Part shown: positions 53,962 to 63,253 of the stretch, piece by piece | Layout of the letters: each line of letters begins with the position of its first letter | Numbering within the stretch: the stretch's first letter is position 1 | Source of the DNA: Pantoea sp. Ep11b | Lineage (GTDB): Bacteria > Pseudomonadota > Gammaproteobacteria > Enterobacterales > Enterobacteriaceae | Direction: 5' to 3' | DNA length: 64,000 bases | Assembly (NCBI RefSeq): GCF_040783975.1 | Contig: NZ_CP160631.1 | Span: 1,736,001-1,800,000, forward strand | Made by a program: the position numbers and the translations under genes | Notes under the pieces: model-generated | The model's input: the letters and a program-made list of their open reading frames with translations, nothing else | What the model was told of the DNA's origin: nothing | The model's database searches: none

Positions 53962-54693
53962 ATGAGACTCACTTACTCGCTGGTCGACTGGCAGGCGCTG
54001 GCTCCCGGATTACACGGAAGCCAGGCCTGGCAGGACTGGGCGCAACAGGGCGCTGCGATCGATCCCGCAGGGGCGATCGCGAAGCCGCAGTTTTTACCGA
54101 TGATGACGGCGCGTCGTCTGAGCGGTGGCAGTCGTGCGGCGGTAGAGTGCGGGCTGGCGCTGCTGGCGCGTCAGCAGGTTGACGCGATCGTGTTTACCAG
54201 TCGTCACGGTGAACTGGAGCGTAATCTGCGCATCCTCACCAGCCTGGCGGATCAGCAGCCGATGTCACCTACGGATTTCGCGATGTCGGTCCACAATTCT
54301 GCGGTCGGCAGCCTCACCATTGCGGCGAAAGCGCCGCTGGTCTCGACCTCCATCGCCGCAGGCATTGATTCCTTTCAGCAGGGGCTGGTTGAAGTCAGCG
54401 CCCTGCACCAGGCGGGCTATCAGCAGGTGCTGCTGGTCGATTTTGACGGCATCGTACCTGACTACTATCTGCCGTGGCTGGCGGATCACTCTGTGAACGT
54501 TCCCTATGCGGTGGCGCTGCTGCTGCGAGCGGGGGATGAGCTGCACTGCACGGGCCAGGCGGCAGCCGACACGGTGCCGTCGCAGGGATTGCCGCAGAGC
54601 CTGGCGTTTCTGCAGCAGTGGCTGGCGGGTTCGCCCGCCTTTTCTCTGTCGGGCGAACGCCTGACCTGGCACTGGAGGAGGCACGATGGCTGA
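53962..54693 (+). CDS. apeC: ApeC, ketosynthase chain-length factor of aryl polyene synthesis
   Basis: Protein of 243 aa, a beta-ketoacyl synthase-like fold (Ketoacyl-synt_2) without the full active site. It forms a KS-CLF heterodimer with ApeO that extends and sets the polyene length. Seen: VECGLALLARQQVDAIVFTSRHG, then SPTDFAMSVHNSAVGSLTIA. Start 53962 (MRLTYSLVDW) was chosen for its AAGAG site; the frame opens at 53938 without one. It is the first gene of the cluster here and overlaps apeD by 8 nt. Confidence 0.87.
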   Translation: MRLTYSLVDWQALAPGLHGSQAWQDWAQQGAAIDPAGAIAKPQFLPMMTARRLSGGSRAAVECGLALLARQQVDAIVFTSRHGELERNLRILTSLADQQPMSPTDFAMSVHNSAVGSLTIAAKAPLVSTSIAAGIDSFQQGLVEVSALHQAGYQQVLLVDFDGIVPDYYLPWLADHSVNVPYAVALLLRAGDELHCTGQAAADTVPSQGLPQSLAFLQQWLAGSPAFSLSGERLTWHWRRHDG

Positions 54694-55486
54694 CTGTTCA
54701 TCCTCTGCAGCGGGCAGGGGCAGCCGCCTGAACTACGCCTGGCGACTGGTGATGACGGCGGTAAGTTTTACGCTGTTTGGCCTCGGCGGACTGCTGCTGT
54801 CGCTGCTGGGTTTTAACCTGTTGTTGCTGGTTCAGCGCAATTCGCTGCGTCGCCGCCTGCTGGCGCGTCGTGCCATCGCCTTCAGCTTTCGCTGCTTTCT
54901 GCGTTTCTGCCGCATGACCGGGGTCTTTGACTACCGCATTGAAGGCGTCGGAGCGTTGCAGCAGGATCGCGGCTGTCTGATCGTCGCCAATCATCCGTCA
55001 TTGATCGACTATGTGATGATCGCCTCCGTATTGCCGGAGATGGATTGTCTGGTCAAAGCCGATCTGCAAAAGAATCCGTTTGTGCGTGGGGTGATCCGTG
55101 CCGCGGACTACCTCATCAACAGTGAGGCTGAGACGCTGCTGCCGGACAGTCAGCGGCGACTGGCGCGCGGCGACACAATCCTGATCTTTCCGGAAGGGAC
55201 CCGCACCCGCTATGGCCAGCCGCTGACGCTGCAGCGCGGAGCCGCCAATATTGCGGTGCGCGCCGGATGCGATCTGCGCGTGGTACACATTACCTGCAGC
55301 CAGCGTATGCTCGACAAACAGAGCCGCTGGTTTCAGATCCCGCCGGTTAAACCGCTGTTTACCGTGCGGGTACAGCATAAGATCGACAGTCAGTCGTTTT
55401 TTGAAAGTAACCCCGATGCGCAGCCGCTGGCCGCGCGTCGCCTGACCCGCCATTTACAGCAGGCGCTGGTCCCCGAGAACAGGTAA
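54686..55486 (+). CDS. apeD: ApeD, 1-acyl-sn-glycerol-3-phosphate acyltransferase-like protein
   Basis: Protein of 266 aa: N-terminal membrane helix (about 20-50), then a PlsC-type acyltransferase domain with NHPSLIDYVMI (the catalytic HxxxxD) and FPEGTRTR. It probably transfers the aryl polyene or an acyl chain to the lipid anchor. GGAGG precedes ATG 54686. It lies between the chain-length factor and the ACP genes. Confidence 0.9.
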   Translation: MADCSSSAAGRGSRLNYAWRLVMTAVSFTLFGLGGLLLSLLGFNLLLLVQRNSLRRRLLARRAIAFSFRCFLRFCRMTGVFDYRIEGVGALQQDRGCLIVANHPSLIDYVMIASVLPEMDCLVKADLQKNPFVRGVIRAADYLINSEAETLLPDSQRRLARGDTILIFPEGTRTRYGQPLTLQRGAANIAVRAGCDLRVVHITCSQRMLDKQSRWFQIPPVKPLFTVRVQHKIDSQSFFESNPDAQPLAARRLTRHLQQALVPENR

Positions 55487-55499
55487 GACGAAAACCGGT

Positions 55500-55757
55500 A
55501 TGGATGTATTAATTAACGATATCAAACAGATGATTATCGACACGCTGAATCTTGAAGATCTCAGCCCCGACGATATTGAAACCGACGCCGCGCTCTTTGG
55601 CGACGGGCTGGGGCTCGACTCGATTGATGCCCTGGAACTTGGCCTGGCCGTGAAAAACCGTTACGGCGTGGCGCTGTCTGCGGAGAGTGAAACCCTGCGT
55701 GCTCACTTCTTCTCTGTTGCGACGCTGGCCGCGTTCGTCAACCAACAGCGAGGCTGA
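55500..55757 (+). CDS. apeE: ApeE, acyl carrier protein
   Basis: Protein of 85 aa; phosphopantetheine attaches to Ser41 in GLDSIDALELG. One of two ACPs of the type II polyketide system; carries starter or intermediates between the Ape enzymes. Acidic, helical, typical ACP. Confidence 0.93.
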   Translation: MDVLINDIKQMIIDTLNLEDLSPDDIETDAALFGDGLGLDSIDALELGLAVKNRYGVALSAESETLRAHFFSVATLAAFVNQQRG

Positions 55758-55773
55758 AAGCGGAGATAACATT

Positions 55774-56028
55774 ATGATGAATAAAGATGAAATCTATCAG
55801 GAAGTGGCCTCGCTGCTGACCAGCCTGTTTGAGATCGCGCCCGAGGATATTCAGCCTGAGGCACGTCTCTATGAAGATCTGGAACTCGACAGCATCGATG
55901 CCGTCGATATGATCGTTCACCTGCAAAAACGGACCGGCCGCAAAATCAAGCCGGAAACCTTCCGCGCGGTACGTACCGTGCAGGATGTGGTGGATGCGGT
56001 TGAACAACTGATGCGCGACGAAGCCTGA
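55774..56028 (+). CDS. apeF: ApeF, acyl carrier protein
   Basis: Protein of 84 aa with Ser40 in LELDSIDAVDMI. Second ACP, 16 nt after apeE. Two ATGs (55774, 55777) are possible; GGAG fits the first. A frame opening at 55687 overlaps apeE and is not used. Confidence 0.93.
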   Translation: MMNKDEIYQEVASLLTSLFEIAPEDIQPEARLYEDLELDSIDAVDMIVHLQKRTGRKIKPETFRAVRTVQDVVDAVEQLMRDEA

Positions 56029-56035
56029 TCCTGCC

Positions 56036-56599
56036 GTGCCTGCCGCCATACTTCGCCTGCTGAATCTGCTTACGCTGCTGGTCTGGCCGCTGCTGGTCTG
56101 GCTGGCCCTGACGCAGCCGCACTGGCAGGGACTCTTCTGGCTGCTGGCGCTGCTGTTTGGTCTGCGCTGGCTGCAGCTGCGTCGTCAGCACCATGCGATG
56201 GGGGCCGTGATGGGCTGGCTGGCGCTGCTTGGCGCGCTGCTCTGCGCCAGCAGCCAGCTACTGCGCGCACAGCATCTGCTGCTCTGGTATCCGGTCGCCG
56301 TTAATCTGGCGCTGCTGCTGGTCTCTGGCGGCTCCCTCTGGCGCGGAATGCCGCTGGTGGAGCGCATTGCACGGCTGCGTGAGCCCGATCTGCCTGCGGC
56401 GGCCGTGCGCTATACCCGCCGCGTGACACAAATCTGGTGTCTCTTTTTCATGGCCAACGGCAGCATGGCGCTGTTCACCTGCCTGTGGGGCGATCTGCGG
56501 CTCTGGACGCTGTGGAACGGCGGCATCAGTTACCTGTTAATCGGCCTGCTGATGGGCGCGGAATGGTGTGTCCGGCAGCGCGTGAGGCGCAAAGAGTGA
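56036..56599 (+). CDS. apeG: ApeG, inner-membrane protein (COG4648 type)
   Basis: Protein of 187 aa with five or so hydrophobic helices and a basic end (RQRVRRKE), starting at GTG 56036. This small membrane protein is a constant member of aryl polyene clusters; its role is unknown, perhaps assembly or transfer of the lipid. Overlaps apeH by 4 nt (GTGA). Confidence 0.85.
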   Translation: MPAAILRLLNLLTLLVWPLLVWLALTQPHWQGLFWLLALLFGLRWLQLRRQHHAMGAVMGWLALLGALLCASSQLLRAQHLLLWYPVAVNLALLLVSGGSLWRGMPLVERIARLREPDLPAAAVRYTRRVTQIWCLFFMANGSMALFTCLWGDLRLWTLWNGGISYLLIGLLMGAEWCVRQRVRRKE

Positions 56600-57915
56600 G
56601 GGTAGCGACGTGGCTGACCGGCTCCGATCGCGAGGTCGCCTGGCGCGGCGATCGGCCTCTGATGCTGAGCAGCATGCACCGTCAGGTCGTGGCGCTCAGT
56701 CAGCGGCTGGCGGCCCGGCCCGGCACGCACTGGGCGCTCTGTTTTGATGACAGCTACCGCTTCTGCGTGGCGCTGTTAGCCTGCTGGTATGCCGGTAAAA
56801 CGCCGGTGATGCCGGGCCACTGTCGCGCCGCCCTGCTGGAGGAGATGCAGGAGCAGCTTGATGGGGTGGTGTGCGATATGCCGCTGGCGGTGACCCTGCC
56901 GCAACTGGCGTGGGACGACGCCGAAGCGTCGGGGGCGCTGCCGCCGCTGCCTGAACGCGCAGAGCTGGTACTGTTTACCTCGGGATCGACCGGCACGCCG
57001 CGGCAGGTGGTCAGAACGCTGGCGGCGATGGAGCAGGAGAGCCACTGGCTCAGCACACTGTGGGGCGCGCGATTACCGGGCTGCCGGGTCATCGCCTCGG
57101 TCAGCCATCAGCATCTCTACGGCTTATCCTTCCGGCTGTTTCTGCCCATGATGCTCAGGCTGCCGTTTGCCGCCCAGCCGATCTTCTATGGCGAACAGCT
57201 GGCCGAGCTGCCGCGTGACGGGCGTTATCTCTTCGTCAGCAGCCCGGCCTTTTTGTCGCGGCTGGATGATGCGCTCGCCGCGCCCGTCTGTGAACGGATT
57301 ATCTCTGCCGGCGGTGTGCTGCCCTGCGCCGATGCGCAACAGGTCTGGCAGCGTTTTGGCTGCCCGGTCAGTGAGATCTACGGCAGCACCGAAACCGGCG
57401 TGCTGGCCTGGCGTGTCTGCGATCGGCCGGCGCCGTCCTGGCGTGCGTTTCCTGAGGTCAGACTGGCGCAGACCGCCCCCGATCGCTGGCAGGTCTGGTC
57501 GCCGCTGATCGGCAAGGCCAGCGGGCTGCCGCTGGATGACCGCATCCAAATGGAGCCGGACGGCGGTTTCCGGCTGGCAGGTCGGCACGATCGCATCGTC
57601 AAAATCGGTGATAAGCGCCTCTCACTGAGTGAGATAGAGCGCCGTCTGCTCAGCCTGCCGGAGGTCACCGATGCGGCGGCGCTGGTGGTCACCCGTCATG
57701 AACGTCAGGCGATAGGCGTGGTGCTGTCGCTGAACACACCGCTGGATGATGCGGCACTGCACCGGCGCAGGCAGGAGTGGAAGCGGCAGCTTCAGCACTG
57801 GCTGGAACCGCTGGCGATGCCGCGTTACTGGCGGGTTGTCCCGGCCATTCCTGTGACGGCGCAGAGCAAACGCGCCTGGCCGCAAATAGAGGAACTTTTT
57901 CATGTTACCGATTGA
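56596..57915 (+). CDS. apeH: ApeH, acyl-ACP synthetase (ANL superfamily)
   Basis: Protein of 439 aa. Adenylation motif A3 is VLFTSGSTGTPRQVV (about 126-140), A5 is YGSTETG and A8 is GRHDRIVKIGDKRLSLSEIE. It activates an aromatic starter acid onto the ACP. I chose GTG 56596, overlapping the apeG stop with GAGG 8 nt upstream; a frame from 56437 would run antisense-like through apeG and has no motif support. It overlaps apeI by 14 nt. Confidence 0.9.
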   Translation: MRVATWLTGSDREVAWRGDRPLMLSSMHRQVVALSQRLAARPGTHWALCFDDSYRFCVALLACWYAGKTPVMPGHCRAALLEEMQEQLDGVVCDMPLAVTLPQLAWDDAEASGALPPLPERAELVLFTSGSTGTPRQVVRTLAAMEQESHWLSTLWGARLPGCRVIASVSHQHLYGLSFRLFLPMMLRLPFAAQPIFYGEQLAELPRDGRYLFVSSPAFLSRLDDALAAPVCERIISAGGVLPCADAQQVWQRFGCPVSEIYGSTETGVLAWRVCDRPAPSWRAFPEVRLAQTAPDRWQVWSPLIGKASGLPLDDRIQMEPDGGFRLAGRHDRIVKIGDKRLSLSEIERRLLSLPEVTDAAALVVTRHERQAIGVVLSLNTPLDDAALHRRRQEWKRQLQHWLEPLAMPRYWRVVPAIPVTAQSKRAWPQIEELFHVTD

Positions 57916-58249
57916 ACGCAGCCGACAGCAGCAGGGTGACAGCGTGATGCTGACCCTGCAGGTGGAGGCCGGACTGTTCTGGTTCCAGGGCCACTTCACG
58001 GACCTGCCAATTCTGCCTGGCGTGGCCCAGCTCAACTGGGTGATGCACTATGGGGTGTCGCTGCTGGCACCCGGTAAACACTTTTCCGTGATGGATAACA
58101 TCAAATTTCAGCAGCCGGTGCTGCCCGACTCGCTGCTGCAACTGCGTCTCGACTGGGATGCAGAGAAATCCCGGCTGAGCTTCCGCTACAGCCTGCTGAA
58201 GGCGGAGGGCGAGCAGATCGCCAGCAGCGGGAAGATCCAGCTGTGTTAA
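57902..58249 (+). CDS. apeI: ApeI, hotdog-fold dehydratase
   Basis: Protein of 115 aa of the FabA/FabZ thioester-dehydratase fold. The catalytic His is in FQGHFTDLPILPGVAQL (His31). It acts with ApeP, which lies beyond the window, to dehydrate hydroxyacyl-ACP and give the conjugated double bonds. Overlaps both neighbours. Confidence 0.9.
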   Translation: MLPIERSRQQQGDSVMLTLQVEAGLFWFQGHFTDLPILPGVAQLNWVMHYGVSLLAPGKHFSVMDNIKFQQPVLPDSLLQLRLDWDAEKSRLSFRYSLLKAEGEQIASSGKIQLC

Positions 58250-59952
58250 ACACGACCTTCTCGCCCTGCGTGGTGATCCCCTGCTACAACCACGGCGCGA
58301 TGATGGCGTCGGTGATAGCGCGGCTGGCTCCTTTTAATCTGCCGGTGATCGTCGTGGATGACGGCAGCGATGCGGCCACCCAGCTTCAGCTGGCGACGCT
58401 GCACGCGCCGCAGCTCAGCCTGCTGCGGCTGGAACGCAATCAGGGCAAGGGCGCGGCGGTGATCCACGGTCTGCGGGCGGCGGCGGCGCGCGGCTTTACC
58501 CATGCGGTGCAGCTGGATGCTGATGGCCAGCATCAGGCAGAGGATCTGCCGCTGATGCTGGCGGAAGCGGCACGCTATCCTGACGCGCTGATCTCCGGCC
58601 AGCCGCTCTATGACGACTCGATCCCGAAATCCCGCCTGTATGGTCGCTATATCACTCACTTCTGGGTCTGGATCGAAACCCTGTCGCTGTCGATCCGTGA
58701 CAGCATGTGCGGCTTCCGGGTCTATCCGCTGGCGGCGACGCTGGCGCTGTGTGACCGCCGGGCCATCGGCCAGCGCATGGATTTCGACACCGAGATCATG
58801 GTGCGGCTCTACTGGCAGGGCACCCGCAGCCGCTTTATCCCGACCCGCGTCACCTATCCGGCGACCGGCCTGTCGCACTTCGATGCGCTCTACGACAATC
58901 TGCGGATCTCCTGGATGCACACCCGGCTCTTTTTCGGCATGCTGCCACGCCTTCCCCGTCTGCTGGCGATGCGTAAGCCGCCCGCGCACTGGTCGGTGGA
59001 AAGTGAACGTCGCGGGCAGGGGGGATTGCGCTTTATGCTGGCGGTCTATCGCTACGGCGGGCGGCTGCCCTTTACGCTGCTGCTCTGGCCGGTGGTGGCG
59101 GTCTACTGGCTCAGCGGGCAGCGTGCACGGCGCGCCTCCCGGCAGTGGCTGGCGCAGGTCACCACGGCCGCGCAGCAGCAACAGGTTTCACTGCCGCCCC
59201 GGCTCAACAGCTACCGTCATTTTCTGCGCTTCGCCGGGGCGATGCTGGATAAAGTCGCCAGCTGGCGGGGCGATCTGCGCTGGGGCCGGGATATCGACTT
59301 TGCACCGGGCGCAGAAGCGGTGATCCGCGCACCCTCGCCACAGGGTAAGCTGATCCTCGCCTCCCATCTCGGCGACATCGAAGCCTGCCGGGCCATGGCG
59401 CAGCAGGTCAGCGGGCTGGTGATTAACGCCCTGGTCTTCACCGACAACGCCCGGCGTTTCCGGGAAGTGCTGGAAACGATCGCGCCACAGGCGGGCGTCA
59501 ATCTGATGCCGGTCAGCGATATCGGGCCGGAAACGGCGATCCTGCTGCAGCAGAAGCTGGAGGCGGGGGAGTGGGTAGCGATCGTCGGCGATCGCACCGC
59601 AGTAAATCCGCAGCGGGGCGGTGAACGCCGGGTCATCTGGAGCGAGTTTCTGGGCCGTGCCGCGCCCTTTCCGCAGGGGCCCTTTGTGCTGGCGGCCGCC
59701 TTACGCTGTCCGGTGCTGCTGATGTTCGCACTGCGTCAACAGGGTAAACTGCGGGTTCACTGTGAGCCGTTCGCCGACCCGCTGCTGCTGCCCCGCGCGC
59801 AGCGTCAGCAGGCGCTGCAGGAGGCGGTCGATCGCTACGCGGCGCGACTGGCCCATTACGCCCTGCTGGCGCCGCTCGACTGGTTTAACTTTTTCGATTT
59901 CTGGACGCTGCCTGATCCACAGGCATCTCACAAGGGGACTGACCATGACTGA
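58243..59952 (+). CDS. apeJ: ApeJ, glycosyltransferase 2 / LpxL-type acyltransferase fusion
   Basis: Protein of 569 aa joining two enzymes. Residues 1-240 are a GT-A family 2 glycosyltransferase (VVIPCYNHG, VVDDGS, AVQLDADGQHQ) of the dolichol-phosphate mannosyltransferase type. Residues about 320-560 are an LpxL/HtrB-like acyltransferase, where ASHLGDIEACRAMA gives the HxxxxE catalytic pair. It probably builds the lipid anchor on which the aryl polyene is placed. Starts at GTG 58243. Confidence 0.9.
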   Translation: MLNTTFSPCVVIPCYNHGAMMASVIARLAPFNLPVIVVDDGSDAATQLQLATLHAPQLSLLRLERNQGKGAAVIHGLRAAAARGFTHAVQLDADGQHQAEDLPLMLAEAARYPDALISGQPLYDDSIPKSRLYGRYITHFWVWIETLSLSIRDSMCGFRVYPLAATLALCDRRAIGQRMDFDTEIMVRLYWQGTRSRFIPTRVTYPATGLSHFDALYDNLRISWMHTRLFFGMLPRLPRLLAMRKPPAHWSVESERRGQGGLRFMLAVYRYGGRLPFTLLLWPVVAVYWLSGQRARRASRQWLAQVTTAAQQQQVSLPPRLNSYRHFLRFAGAMLDKVASWRGDLRWGRDIDFAPGAEAVIRAPSPQGKLILASHLGDIEACRAMAQQVSGLVINALVFTDNARRFREVLETIAPQAGVNLMPVSDIGPETAILLQQKLEAGEWVAIVGDRTAVNPQRGGERRVIWSEFLGRAAPFPQGPFVLAAALRCPVLLMFALRQQGKLRVHCEPFADPLLLPRAQRQQALQEAVDRYAARLAHYALLAPLDWFNFFDFWTLPDPQASHKGTDHD

Positions 59953-60358
59953 ACATCATGCTGAGGTTGTGCTGACTGTCTCATTCCACGACTGTGATCC
60001 CATGGGCGTGGTCTGGCACGGCAACTATTTCCGCTTTTTCGAAGTGGCGCGTGAGGCCCTGCTGCGCAGCATTAACTACAGTTACGGCGAGATGGCCGCC
60101 AGCGGCTATGTCTGGCCGGTGGTCGATACCCGGGTAAAATATCGCCAGCCCCTGCGCTGTGAAGAGACCATTCGCGTCAGTGCCCGGATTACAGAGCATG
60201 AGAACCGTCTGCGCATCGATTATGAGGTCCGCAACGCAACCGGAGAGGTCACCACCAAAGCTCATACCCTGCAGGTGGCCGTTGAGCAGGCGACGCAGGC
60301 GTTGTGCTTCGTGTCGCCCGATATTTTACTGGAACGTTTAGGAGTGAAAGGATGCTGA
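59945..60358 (+). CDS. apeK: ApeK, acyl-ACP thioesterase (4HBT hotdog fold)
   Basis: Protein of 137 aa. Signature FHDCDPMGVVWHGNYFRFFE carries the Asp of the 4-hydroxybenzoyl-CoA/YbgC thioesterase site. It can release the polyene from the ACP. ATG 59945 (MTEHHAEV) has AAGGGG upstream; a frame from 59762 lies inside apeJ and is not used. Confidence 0.9.
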   Translation: MTEHHAEVVLTVSFHDCDPMGVVWHGNYFRFFEVAREALLRSINYSYGEMAASGYVWPVVDTRVKYRQPLRCEETIRVSARITEHENRLRIDYEVRNATGEVTTKAHTLQVAVEQATQALCFVSPDILLERLGVKGC

Positions 60359-60960
60359 AAATCGTGCTTACCGGCCTGCTGCTGTGGGCCAGTGCCGCCA
60401 GCGCGGTCACGCTGGACCAGCTGCAGCAGCGCTTTGCCAGCCAGCCGGTGATCCGGGCCGACTTTACCCAGACGCGCACCATCGCCGGGATGCGCCAGCC
60501 GCTGGTATCGCATGGACAGATGCTGATCGCCCGCGAGCAGGGATTATGGTGGCATCAGCAGACGCCGTTTGTGATGACGCTGCTGCTGGATGATAAACGC
60601 ATGGTGCAGAGCCTCAGTGGTCAGAAGCCGCAGGTGATCACCGCAGAGAGCAACCCGCAGATGTTCCAGTTCAACCATCTGCTGCGGGCGCTGTTCCAGG
60701 CCGATCAAAAAGTCCTCAATGAAAACTTCAGCGTGGCGTTCAGCGATCGCGGCAACGGCGCCTGGACGCTGGATCTGACACCAAAGGCCGCGCCGCTCAA
60801 CAAAATCTTTAACCGCATCTCGCTGGCGGGCAGCACCTTCCTGGACAGCATTAACCTGGATGACCGGCAGGGGGATAAAACCCGGATTGAGCTGAGTCAG
60901 ACCCGAACCGAACCGCCGCAGCTGAGCGACGAAGAGAAGGCGCGTTTTGCCGGGCCGTAA
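60352..60960 (+). CDS. apeL: ApeL, LolA-like periplasmic lipid carrier
   Basis: Protein of 202 aa: signal peptide MLKIVLTGLLLWASAASAVT, then a LolA-type domain (RADFTQTRTIAGMRQPLVSHG, LWWHQQTPF). It probably shuttles the aryl-polyene lipid across the periplasm. AGGAG fixes the start at 60352; the longer frame from 60304 lacks the signal peptide start. Confidence 0.9.
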   Translation: MLKIVLTGLLLWASAASAVTLDQLQQRFASQPVIRADFTQTRTIAGMRQPLVSHGQMLIAREQGLWWHQQTPFVMTLLLDDKRMVQSLSGQKPQVITAESNPQMFQFNHLLRALFQADQKVLNENFSVAFSDRGNGAWTLDLTPKAAPLNKIFNRISLAGSTFLDSINLDDRQGDKTRIELSQTRTEPPQLSDEEKARFAGP

Positions 60961-63253
60961 CGATCGCAGGCTGGCCCTCCTGTGGCTGCTGCTCTGTCTG
61001 CTGCTGGCGGCGGCGCTCGCTTTTCTGCTGCCGCGCAGCCAGCTTAACAGCAGCGTGCTGGCGCTGCTGCCGCAGCAGAATCTGGGTGCAGCGCCACCTG
61101 CGCTTCAGCAGGGCTTTATGCAGCGGCTGGATCGCCAGCTGGTCTGGCTGGTTTCGCCCGGTGAACAGGACGATCCTCAGATTGCGGCCTGGTGGCTGGC
61201 GCAATTGCGCGCGCTGCCTGACCTGAAACAGGTTGAAGGCGATCTCGGTGCACAGCAGCAGCAGCAGTGGGGCCGTTTTGCCTGGCAGCACCGCAATGGA
61301 TTACTTGATGAGGCGACCCGCAGCCGGTTGCAGAACGGCGGCGAGGCGCAGGCGACGTGGCTGCTGGGGCAGCTCTTTTCGGCCTTCTCTGGCGTCAGCA
61401 GCCAGGAGCTGCAGGGTGATCCGCTGATGCTGGTGCGGGGTTCGCAGCTGGCGCTGGCGGGGAATGCCGGCCGTATGTCGCTGCATGACGGCTGGCTGAC
61501 GGTCAGGGATGCGCAGGGAAAGCAGTGGTATTTTCTGCACGGTGAACTGGCCAGCAACGCTTTCAGCATTGAGCAGAGTCATGCGCTGGTGACCCGGCTC
61601 AGCGCGCTGGAGCAGCAGCTGAAACAGCGCTGGCCGCAGGCGTTACTGCTGACGCGCGGCACGGTGCTGTTCAGCGACAGCGCCAGCCAGCGGGCGCAGC
61701 ATGATGTGAAGACGCTGGGCAGCGTGACGCTGGGCGGCGTGCTGCTGCTGGTGCTGCTGGTCTTCCGCTCGCTGCGGCCGCTGCTGCTGACGGTGACCTC
61801 CGTGGCGATCGGCGCGCTGGCGGGTACGGTGGTCACGCTGCTCTGCTTCGGTGAACTGCATCTGATGACGCTGGTGATGAGCCTGAGTATTGTGGGCATC
61901 TCGGCGGATTACACGCTCTACTATCTTACCGAGCGGATGGTGCATGGCGATCAGCAGACGCCGTGGCAGAGTCTGCGCAAAGTGCGCGGCACGCTGCTGC
62001 TGGCGCTTGCCACTACCGCCATCGCCTGGCTGCTGATGCTGCTGGCACCGTTTCCGGGACTGCGTCAGCTGGCGGTCTTTGCCGCCAGCGGATTAACCGC
62101 CTCCTGCCTGACGGTGATCCTGATTTATCCGTGGCTGGTTCGCGGCCTGCCGGTCCGCCCGGTGCCGCTGATGGTGACGCTGGCCCGCTGGCTGGCCGCC
62201 TGGCGTCGCCAGCGCGGGCTGCGCGTGGGGCTGCCGCTGGCGATGGCGATCGTTGCCCTGGCCGGGATCGCCCAGCTGAAGGTGGATGATGATATCGCGC
62301 ATCTGCAAAGTGCCCCGGCCCGCCTGCTGGAGCAGGATCGCCAGCTGGCCAGCCTGACCGGACAGCGCGCCGATCAGACCTGGTTTGTCGTCTGGGGTCA
62401 GGATGCGCAGCAGACGCTGCAGCGGCTGGAAACCCTGGCCCCGGATCTGCAGCAGGCTCAGCAGCAGGGCTGGCTGCAGCACTATCGCCTGTTGCCGCTG
62501 TCGTCACTCGCCCGGCAGCAGCAGGATCTCCGGCTGCTTAACCAGGCCGCGCCGCACATCCGGGCCCGTCTGCAGCAGGCGGGGATGGCGCTGGCTGAAC
62601 CGGATCTGAGCCCGATGCCGGTGACGCCAGCGGCCTGGCTGGCGAGCCCCCTGAGCGAAGGCTGGCGGCTGCTCTGGCTGACGCTGCCGGATGGACGCAG
62701 CGGGGTGCTGGTGCCCGTCAGCGGTGTCCGGGACAGCGCAGCTCTCGCGGCACTGGCGGCGCAGCATCCGGGCGTCAGCTGGATCGACCGCAAGGCGAGC
62801 TACGATGCGCTGTTCAGCTTCTGGCGCACTCTGCTCGGCGGATTACTGGCACTGGCGCTGGCGCTGATAACGCTGAGCTTTGTGCTGCGGCTGGGGCTCA
62901 GAGCGGGCCTGCGCAGCGCGCTGCCGTCGGTGCTGTCGCTGGCGATGGCGCTGTCGACCCTGGGCTGGACAGGCGCCTCGCTGAACCTGTTTGCCCTGCT
63001 GGCGCTGATTCTGGTGCTGGGCATTGGCATTAACTACACGCTCTTTTTCAGCAATCCGCAGGGCACGCCGCTGACCTCGCTGCTGGCGGTATCGCTGGCG
63101 ATGATCACTACCTTACTGACGCTGGGAATGCTGGTGTTCAGCAGCACCAGCGCAATTGCCAGTTTCGGCACCGTTTTATGCAGCGGCATCTTCAGCGCGT
63201 TCCTGCTGTCGCCGCTGGCGATGCGACCCACCCGATCAAGGAGTAAACGATGA
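60947..63253 (+). CDS. apeM: ApeM, MMPL/RND-family lipid exporter
   Basis: Protein of 768 aa: about 12 helices in two halves (helix 1, periplasmic domain, helices 2-6; then again), an MMPL-type transporter. Conserved intramembrane stretch VMSLSIVGISADYTLYYLTE in the first half and ALILVLGIGINYTLFFSNPQ in the second. Starts at TTG 60947 with AGAAGG upstream, overlapping apeL by 14 nt. Likely moves the aryl-polyene lipid from the inner membrane to ApeL. Confidence 0.9.
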   Translation: MPGRNDRRLALLWLLLCLLLAAALAFLLPRSQLNSSVLALLPQQNLGAAPPALQQGFMQRLDRQLVWLVSPGEQDDPQIAAWWLAQLRALPDLKQVEGDLGAQQQQQWGRFAWQHRNGLLDEATRSRLQNGGEAQATWLLGQLFSAFSGVSSQELQGDPLMLVRGSQLALAGNAGRMSLHDGWLTVRDAQGKQWYFLHGELASNAFSIEQSHALVTRLSALEQQLKQRWPQALLLTRGTVLFSDSASQRAQHDVKTLGSVTLGGVLLLVLLVFRSLRPLLLTVTSVAIGALAGTVVTLLCFGELHLMTLVMSLSIVGISADYTLYYLTERMVHGDQQTPWQSLRKVRGTLLLALATTAIAWLLMLLAPFPGLRQLAVFAASGLTASCLTVILIYPWLVRGLPVRPVPLMVTLARWLAAWRRQRGLRVGLPLAMAIVALAGIAQLKVDDDIAHLQSAPARLLEQDRQLASLTGQRADQTWFVVWGQDAQQTLQRLETLAPDLQQAQQQGWLQHYRLLPLSSLARQQQDLRLLNQAAPHIRARLQQAGMALAEPDLSPMPVTPAAWLASPLSEGWRLLWLTLPDGRSGVLVPVSGVRDSAALAALAAQHPGVSWIDRKASYDALFSFWRTLLGGLLALALALITLSFVLRLGLRAGLRSALPSVLSLAMALSTLGWTGASLNLFALLALILVLGIGINYTLFFSNPQGTPLTSLLAVSLAMITTLLTLGMLVFSSTSAIASFGTVLCSGIFSAFLLSPLAMRPTRSRSKR

